Assembly (NCBI GenBank): GCA_947457885.1
Contig: CANGXU010000024.1
Coordinates: forward strand, 1 to 32,517
DNA from: Betaproteobacteria bacterium
GTDB lineage: Bacteria > Pseudomonadota > Gammaproteobacteria > Burkholderiales > CAIKXV01
Length of the DNA stretch: 32,517 nt
Direction of reading: 5' to 3'
Each line of letters begins with the position of its first letter. The first letter of the stretch is position 1. The notes beneath the pieces are model-generated. The model saw only the letters and a program-made list of their open reading frames with translations. It searched no databases and had not been told where the DNA came from. The position numbers and the translations under genes were made by a program. Positions 27,644 to 32,517 of the stretch are shown here, one piece after another.

Positions 27644-28441
27644 ATGTCGCTGCTCGACGATCTCAAGAATCAGGCTGAAGTGCTGCGCAAGCGGCAGCAG
27701 TCGGGCTCGGCGCTGCACGATCATTACTTCCGCGAGCTCCACGAACGGCTGAAGGTGATCTACGCGCAACTCAACGAGCTTGCGAACTCGCTCAACACCC
27801 TCAGACCGGAGGTCATCCGGTACTACTACGTCGAGCCATCCAACGTGCTCGAAGACCTGCGCCAGGGCGATTACGCGATCTTCGCGAAGCGCAAGTCGAT
27901 CGACCACGCCGATTTCTTCGAGGAAGTCATCCTGCGCACACGCTGCGTCGGAACCGGAAAGCTGAAGTTCGAGAAGGACTCCGACGCGCTCGTCACCAGG
28001 ATGCGCGAGTTTCTCTGGGGCAACTCGCTGAAGTTCGACCTGAACGAGATCCGCAGCGAGCGTGGCTATGTACAGTCCGGGACATTCATCGTCGAACCGG
28101 AAGTGCCGATATCGATCACGATCTCCGGTCTGGCGGACCGCGGTCAACTGCTGATCGTCACGCGCAATCTCGAAAAGCTCGGCGAGGTGTCCTACACGTA
28201 CGAGCTGGACGAGGTCGACAGTGCGCTCATCGAGGAACTCGTGAAGCTGCTGATCGGCAAGCCGAACCGGTTCCGCTCGATGGGCAAGCACCAGCAGCCG
28301 ATGCGCGCCCCGGTGCGGGCCCATACGGCCCGGGAAGCGTCTGAGCCCGAGCCGCCGGTTGTCGACGATCCCCCCGAGGACAACTCGCCGAAATCGATCT
28401 TCGGCAGTCTCCGGTCACTGCTCAGACGCAAGGCGGATTGA
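27644..28441 (+). CDS. Conserved-looking protein of unknown function, upstream of pilU
   Basis: I do not recognise this 265-residue protein. Residues 2-55 (LLDDLKNQAEVLRKRQQ to QLNELANSLNTL) look like a coiled coil. A mixed alpha/beta core follows to about residue 215, containing EVIRYYYVEPSNVLEDLRQGD, DHADFFEEVILRTRCVG and ERGYVQSGTFIVEPEVPI. The tail (215-265) is Pro/Glu-rich and ends in the basic SIFGSLRSLLRRKAD. There is no signal peptide or membrane helix, so it is probably cytoplasmic. Codon use looks like its neighbours. It lies 77 bp before pilU on the same strand, so a link to pilus retraction is possible from position only. Confidence 0.85.
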   Translation: MSLLDDLKNQAEVLRKRQQSGSALHDHYFRELHERLKVIYAQLNELANSLNTLRPEVIRYYYVEPSNVLEDLRQGDYAIFAKRKSIDHADFFEEVILRTRCVGTGKLKFEKDSDALVTRMREFLWGNSLKFDLNEIRSERGYVQSGTFIVEPEVPISITISGLADRGQLLIVTRNLEKLGEVSYTYELDEVDSALIEELVKLLIGKPNRFRSMGKHQQPMRAPVRAHTAREASEPEPPVVDDPPEDNSPKSIFGSLRSLLRRKAD

Positions 28442-28518
28442 CCTGCCCGCCACGTCTGTTCCGAAGCCGCTGCCCGACGCGGCGACCATGAACCCGAGGC
28501 GCCCGCAGCGATGCTCCC

Positions 28519-29718
28519 ATGTTCCTGACCCCCCTGCTCCACCTGATGGCCGAGAAACAGGCATCCGACCTGTTCTTCACGGCCGAGGCGCCCATCTACA
28601 TCAAGATCCGCGGCAACGTGATGCCGATCAACAACCAGGTGCTGGACGCGGACACCGTGCGCCGCATCGCCTGGGAGATCATGTCCGATGCGCAGGCGAA
28701 GACCTTCGAGGAAACCCTCGAGATGAACTTCTCCTACGGGCTGAAGGACGTGGGCAGTTTCCGGGTGAATGTGTTCAAGCAGCGCAGCACGGTCAGCATG
28801 GTGATCCGGCACGTGAAAAACCAGATCCCCTCGCTCACGGACCTGCGGCTGCCGCCGTCGCTCGGCGAACTGGCCCTCGAGAAGCGCGGCCTGGTGCTGC
28901 TCGTCGGGGCGACCGGCGCGGGCAAGTCGAGCACGCTCGCGGCAATGATCGACCACAGGAACCGGTCGCGTGGCGGGCACATCCTCACCATCGAGGATCC
29001 GATCGAGTACAACTTCAGCCACAAGAAGAGCATTATCAACCAGCGCGAAGTCGGGGTGGATACCCTGTCGTACGGCCATGCGCTGGTCAGTGCCATGCGC
29101 GAGGCCCCGGATGTGCTGGTGATCGGCGAGATCCGCGACCGGGAAACCCTTCAGCACGCGATCACCTATGCGCAGACCGGCCATCTCTGCATCGCGACGC
29201 TGCACGCCAACAACAGCCACCATGCGCTCAACCGCATCGTCACGTTCTTCCCGCACGAGACGCGTGCATCGCTGCTGATGGATCTGTCGATGACGCTGCG
29301 TGCGGTGATCTCGCAGCGGCTGCTGAAGACCGGAGACGGCTCTCTGGTGCCGGCGATCGAGGCGCTGATGAACACGCTGTCGATCCAGGAACTGATCCGC
29401 AAGGGCGACTTCGACCAGGTACGCGACATGATGGAACAGAGCATGACGCCCGGATCACAGACCTTCGAGCGATCGCTGTTCGAGCATTTCTCGTCCGGCA
29501 TGGTCACCCAGGAAGAGGCGCTCGCCCACTCCGATTCCCCGACCAACCTGTCATGGCTGATCAATAACGCGCGAGAGAAGGCCGTCGCGCCCGGGCGCGA
29601 CGGCGTACAGCCGGCCGCGCCAGCGTCAGGGCGGGCGCCGGCTGCGCCGTCGAAGGTGCCGGTGCGCACCGAAGGCACCGACCTCGGCAGCTTCAAGTTC
29701 AACATGGACGTGGTCTGA
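28519..29718 (+). CDS. pilU: Type IV pilus retraction ATPase PilU
   Basis: A 399-residue secretion-type hexameric ATPase that helps PilT retract type IV pili and drive twitching. Walker A is GATGAGKSS (130-138), Walker [10 protein letters not shown] (199-207), the His box [13 protein letters not shown] (219-231), and the Asp box lies in [12 protein letters not shown]. PilU rather than PilT is favoured by the start [29 protein letters not shown] and the long Ala/Pro-rich C-terminal tail ending [11 protein letters not shown]. The ribosome site is weak. Its stop codon overlaps the dapE ATG by 1 nt (TGATG), so it is translated together with a lysine-biosynthesis gene. No pilT is in the window. 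Confidence 0.93.
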   Translation: MFLTPLLHLMAEKQASDLFFTAEAPIYIKIRGNVMPINNQVLDADTVRRIAWEIMSDAQAKTFEETLEMNFSYGLKDVGSFRVNVFKQRSTVSMVIRHVKNQIPSLTDLRLPPSLGELALEKRGLVLLVGATGAGKSSTLAAMIDHRNRSRGGHILTIEDPIEYNFSHKKSIINQREVGVDTLSYGHALVSAMREAPDVLVIGEIRDRETLQHAITYAQTGHLCIATLHANNSHHALNRIVTFFPHETRASLLMDLSMTLRAVISQRLLKTGDGSLVPAIEALMNTLSIQELIRKGDFDQVRDMMEQSMTPGSQTFERSLFEHFSSGMVTQEEALAHSDSPTNLSWLINNAREKAVAPGRDGVQPAAPASGRAPAAPSKVPVRTEGTDLGSFKFNMDVV

Positions 29719-30866
29719 TGAGCGCGGGATCCCCATCACACCCCGCATTCGAACTGTCGCGCGAGCTGATCGCCCTCGCCTCGGTCACCCCCGACGATGC
29801 CGGCTGTCAGTCGCTGCTGGCCGCGCGCCTTGCGGCCGCCGGGTTCAGCGTCGAACCACTCGCATGGGGAAACGTGAAGAACCTCTGGGCGCGGCGCGGC
29901 ACTTCCAGTCCGCTGTTCTGCTTCGCAGGGCATACCGACGTGGTGCCCACCGGTCCGCTCGAGGCATGGCATACGCCCCCGTTCGAACCGTCGGTGGTCG
30001 ACGGCGAGCTGGTCGGCCGGGGTGCCTGCGACATGAAGTGCGCGATCGCAGCTATGGTCGTGGCCTGCGAGCGATTCCTCGCCCGCCACCCCGAGCCTGC
30101 GGGCTCGATCGCCTTCCTGCTGACCTCCGACGAAGAGGGGCCGGCGGTTGACGGCTCCGTGCGTGTTGTTGAGCACCTGCGCACCCGCGGCGAGCACCTC
30201 GATTTCTGCGTGATCGGTGAGCCGACCTCCGTCGACGCCTTGGGCGACATGCTGAAGAACGGTCGCCGTGGTTCGCTTTCCGGCAGGCTGGTGATCAAGG
30301 GCAAACAGGGGCATATCGCCTACCCACACCTGGCCGCGAACCCGGTGCACCTGATGGCACCGGCCCTGGCCGAACTCACTGCGACCCGCTGGGACGAAGG
30401 CAACGAGGATTTCCAGCCGACCGCCTGGCAGGTCTCGAACATCCATGCTGGCACCGGCGCCGGCAACATCATTCCGGGGAGCGTCGAGATACAGTTCAAT
30501 TTCAGGTTTGCGCCTACCAGCACAGCAGCCTCGCTGCGGGAACGGCTGGAGTCGATCCTGCACCGTCATGGACTGGCGTTCGACCTGCACTGGACCCTCG
30601 GGGGCGAACCCTTCCATACCGGCCGGGGCCGGCTCGTCGATGTAGCGGTGGACTCCATCCGCGCGGTGACTGGCCTCCGGCCTGAAGTATCGACAACCGG
30701 CGGAACGTCGGACGGGCGATTCATCAAGGACATCTGCGCAGAGCTGATCGAATTCGGCGCGCGTAATGCCACCGCCCATGCGGTCGACGAGCGGGTCTCG
30801 GTGGAGACGCCCGCGCTGCTCGCCGGAGTCTACGAAGGCATGCTCGATCGGTTGCTCGTACGATGA
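29718..30866 (+). CDS. dapE: Succinyl-diaminopimelate desuccinylase DapE
   Basis: A 382-residue M20-family zinc hydrolase that frees LL-diaminopimelate from its succinyl derivative. Zinc ligands and catalytic residues are visible: H72 and D74 in [12 protein letters not shown]105 in RGACDMK, the EE pair 139-140 in [11 protein letters not shown], and the final His in [25 protein letters not shown] and [11 protein letters not shown] are diagnostic of DapE against other M20 enzymes. The start overlaps the pilU stop by 1 nt and the stop overlaps the PPOX start by 4 nt. Confidence 0.98.
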   Translation: MSAGSPSHPAFELSRELIALASVTPDDAGCQSLLAARLAAAGFSVEPLAWGNVKNLWARRGTSSPLFCFAGHTDVVPTGPLEAWHTPPFEPSVVDGELVGRGACDMKCAIAAMVVACERFLARHPEPAGSIAFLLTSDEEGPAVDGSVRVVEHLRTRGEHLDFCVIGEPTSVDALGDMLKNGRRGSLSGRLVIKGKQGHIAYPHLAANPVHLMAPALAELTATRWDEGNEDFQPTAWQVSNIHAGTGAGNIIPGSVEIQFNFRFAPTSTAASLRERLESILHRHGLAFDLHWTLGGEPFHTGRGRLVDVAVDSIRAVTGLRPEVSTTGGTSDGRFIKDICAELIEFGARNATAHAVDERVSVETPALLAGVYEGMLDRLLVR

Positions 30867-31519
30867 CGCGTGATGCAGCCGCACCGGTGCCAGCGACGGC
30901 AGATGCCCCGCACCTGATCCGCGACCTCGACACCCTGCTCGCCTGCTACGGCGAGCCGGTCGGCGCAGCCGTGGCGAAAGAACTGCCGTACATCCACCCG
31001 CATTACCGGCGATTCATCGAGGCTGCGCCGTTCGTATCTGTGGCGACCAGCGGACCGGGCGGGCTGGACAACTCCCCGCGCGGCGACGCACCGGGCTTCG
31101 TGCGCATGGTCGACGACCGTACCCTGATGCTGCCCGACCGCAGGGGCAACAACCGGCTGGACACTCTGCGCAACCTCCTCGCCGATCCGCGTATTGCCCT
31201 GCTGTTCCTGATCCCGGGCGTCGGCGAGACGCTACGGGTCAACGGCCGGGCGGTGATCTCGGTGGATCCCGCGTTGCTCGACATGTTCGCGGTGGACGGC
31301 AAGGCACCGCGCTCGGTGCTGGTGGTCACCGTCGACACTGTCTACTACCAGTGTTCGAAAGCACTGGTGCGTTCGAAGCTGTGGGATCCGGCCACGCGGA
31401 TCGAGCGCTCCGCCTTGCCCAGCACGGGCACGATGATCGGCGACATCAGCCGGGGTACCATCGACGCAGCGGTCTACGATCGCGAACTGCCAGCGCGGAT
31501 CCAGGCGCAGCTTTACTGA
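30863..31519 (+). CDS. FMN-dependent PPOX-type flavoprotein (MSMEG_1061-like)
   Basis: A 218-residue member of the pyridoxamine-5'-phosphate oxidase-like split-barrel superfamily. [32 protein letters not shown] followed by [43 protein letters not shown] is the core of the MSMEG_1061 subgroup, and the RRGNNR and LRVNGRA parts contact FMN phosphate in relatives. It lacks the substrate residues of true PdxH, so vitamin B6 synthesis is unlikely; reduction of a small molecule or cofactor is more probable. It starts inside the dapE stop (ATGA overlap), 18 bp before prmB. Confidence 0.88.
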   Translation: MTRDAAAPVPATADAPHLIRDLDTLLACYGEPVGAAVAKELPYIHPHYRRFIEAAPFVSVATSGPGGLDNSPRGDAPGFVRMVDDRTLMLPDRRGNNRLDTLRNLLADPRIALLFLIPGVGETLRVNGRAVISVDPALLDMFAVDGKAPRSVLVVTVDTVYYQCSKALVRSKLWDPATRIERSALPSTGTMIGDISRGTIDAAVYDRELPARIQAQLY

Positions 31520-31537
31520 AGCGCGGACAACACCCCC

Positions 31538-32491
31538 ATGGCCACATCTTCCGGAACCGGCAACGCCACGGCGGATCCGTTCGCGGCGGCGGTGCTGCAA
31601 CTGTCGACGCTGCGCGACTTCATCCGTCTTGCCGTCACCCGCTTCGAGAAGGCGGACGTCTTCTTCGGCCATGGCAGCGCGAGTGCCTGGGACGAGGCTG
31701 TCTATCTGTGCCAGCGTACTCTGGGTCTTCCGCTCGACCTGCTCGAGCCCTTTCTGGACGCGCGCCTGCTGCAGGAGGAAAGACAGGCGCTCGCCGACAT
31801 CCTGCGCCGGCGCATCGACGAGCGGATACCGGCCGCCTACCTGACCGGCGAAGCGTGGCTCGGCGAGCTCCGCTTCCGGGTGGATACCCGGGTGATCGTG
31901 CCCCGTTCGTACATCGCCGAGGTACTGCGGGAAGACCTGGAGCCCCTGGGCATCGACGAGGACCGCGTCCGGCGCGTACTGGACCTGTGCACCGGCTCGG
32001 CCTGTCTCGCGATCGTCGCGGCGCTTCGTTTTCCCGAGGCCCAGGTGGATGCGGTGGAACTCAGCCCGGATGCGCTGGCCGTGGCACGGATGAACGTCGA
32101 CGACTACGGACTGGCGGAGCGCCTGTCCCTTTTCGAAGGCGACCTGTACCAGCCGCTCGGTGATCGGACCTACGACCTGATCCTCACCAACCCGCCCTAC
32201 GTCGATGCAGCGGCCATGGCCGCGCTGCCCGCCGAGTATCGGCACGAGCCGGTGGGGGCACTGGCGGGCGGCGCGGATGGCCTCGACCTGGTGCGCACGA
32301 TACTCGCCGAGGCAGCACGCCATCTGGCGCCAGGCGGCAGGTTGGTGATGGAAGTCGGCAACAGCCGGGATGCGCTGGAGGCAGCGTTTCCGCGGCTGCC
32401 GTTCACCTGGATCGAGACGACCGCCCCGGTGTCTTCGGTCTGCCTGCTGGCGCGCGAGGACCTCCAGGCGACGATACTTCCCGGCGGCTAG
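31538..32491 (+). CDS. prmB: Ribosomal protein L3 N5-glutamine methyltransferase PrmB
   Basis: A 317-residue class I SAM methyltransferase that modifies a glutamine of ribosomal protein L3. SAM motif I is VLDLCTGSACLAIVAA, the post-I acidic residue is in DAVELSPDALAVA, and the glutamine-recognising NPPY is at 218-221 (LTNPPYVDAAAM). The PrmB-type N-terminal helical domain includes ADVFFGHGSASAWDEAVYL, and IPAAYLTGEAWLGELRFRVDTRVIVPRS joins it to the catalytic fold. This separates it from PrmC, which acts on release factors. The stop at 32491 is inside the window, so the gene is complete. Confidence 0.96.
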   Translation: MATSSGTGNATADPFAAAVLQLSTLRDFIRLAVTRFEKADVFFGHGSASAWDEAVYLCQRTLGLPLDLLEPFLDARLLQEERQALADILRRRIDERIPAAYLTGEAWLGELRFRVDTRVIVPRSYIAEVLREDLEPLGIDEDRVRRVLDLCTGSACLAIVAALRFPEAQVDAVELSPDALAVARMNVDDYGLAERLSLFEGDLYQPLGDRTYDLILTNPPYVDAAAMAALPAEYRHEPVGALAGGADGLDLVRTILAEAARHLAPGGRLVMEVGNSRDALEAAFPRLPFTWIETTAPVSSVCLLAREDLQATILPGG

Positions 32492-32517
32492 TAGACCCCG
32501 ACCGGGCGGATGCGCCG

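Overview
The window is GC-rich (roughly two thirds G+C by eye), densely coded and read almost entirely from chromosomal-type operons. Gene content and order point to a flagellated, type IV pilus-bearing betaproteobacterium: an smc-zipA-ligA block, a dapC-dapD-(X-pilU)-dapE-prmB block, an orphan TctC/Bug periplasmic binding protein and QueF. I cannot resolve the order within Betaproteobacteria. I see no tRNA, rRNA, CRISPR array, transposase or integrase.

Region A (1-12.98 kb) looks like a flagellin-glycosylation island. A flagellin gene (minus strand, 3' end outside the window) has two tandem FliA/sigma-28-type promoters and a leader hairpin. Behind it lies a WbqC-family gene. Divergent from that is a TPR + SPINDLY/OGT-like glycosyltransferase gene (OGT1). 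Converging on OGT1 is a tight eight-gene minus-strand operon with junctions from a 4-nt overlap to an 11-nt gap: a second, larger TPR-OGT (OGT2), a DegT/DnrJ sugar aminotransferase, a NeuD/PglD-like acyltransferase, a five-bladed-propeller glycosidase-like protein, a TylF-like methyltransferase, a PhyH dioxygenase, a second methyltransferase and a second PhyH dioxygenase. A strong sigma-54-type -24/-12 element lies about 110 bp before OGT2. The layout suggests a cytoplasmic pathway that makes a modified amino sugar, places it on flagellin through TPR-OGT enzymes and tailors it by hydroxylation and methylation. This is inference from context.

Region B (12.98-22.5 kb, minus strand) is housekeeping: smc, zipA, ligA, then a nucleoside-salvage group (hpt, an Asp/Glu racemase homologue with an altered active site, a methylthioinosine/methylthioadenosine phosphorylase and a peptide deformylase) with overlapping junctions.

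Region C (22.6-25.3 kb) has a small VOC protein, an orphan TctC solute-binding protein, queF and a degenerate PilZ-like protein.

Region D (25.4-32.5 kb, plus strand) is the succinylase branch of lysine/diaminopimelate synthesis (dapC, dapD, dapE). A conserved-looking protein of unknown function and the type IV pilus ATPase gene pilU lie between dapD and dapE, and an FMN-binding PPOX protein and prmB follow.

No stretch longer than 300 bases lacks a gene. The longest gaps (903-1165, 12772-12979 and 24047-24262) are described through the regulatory elements found in them.
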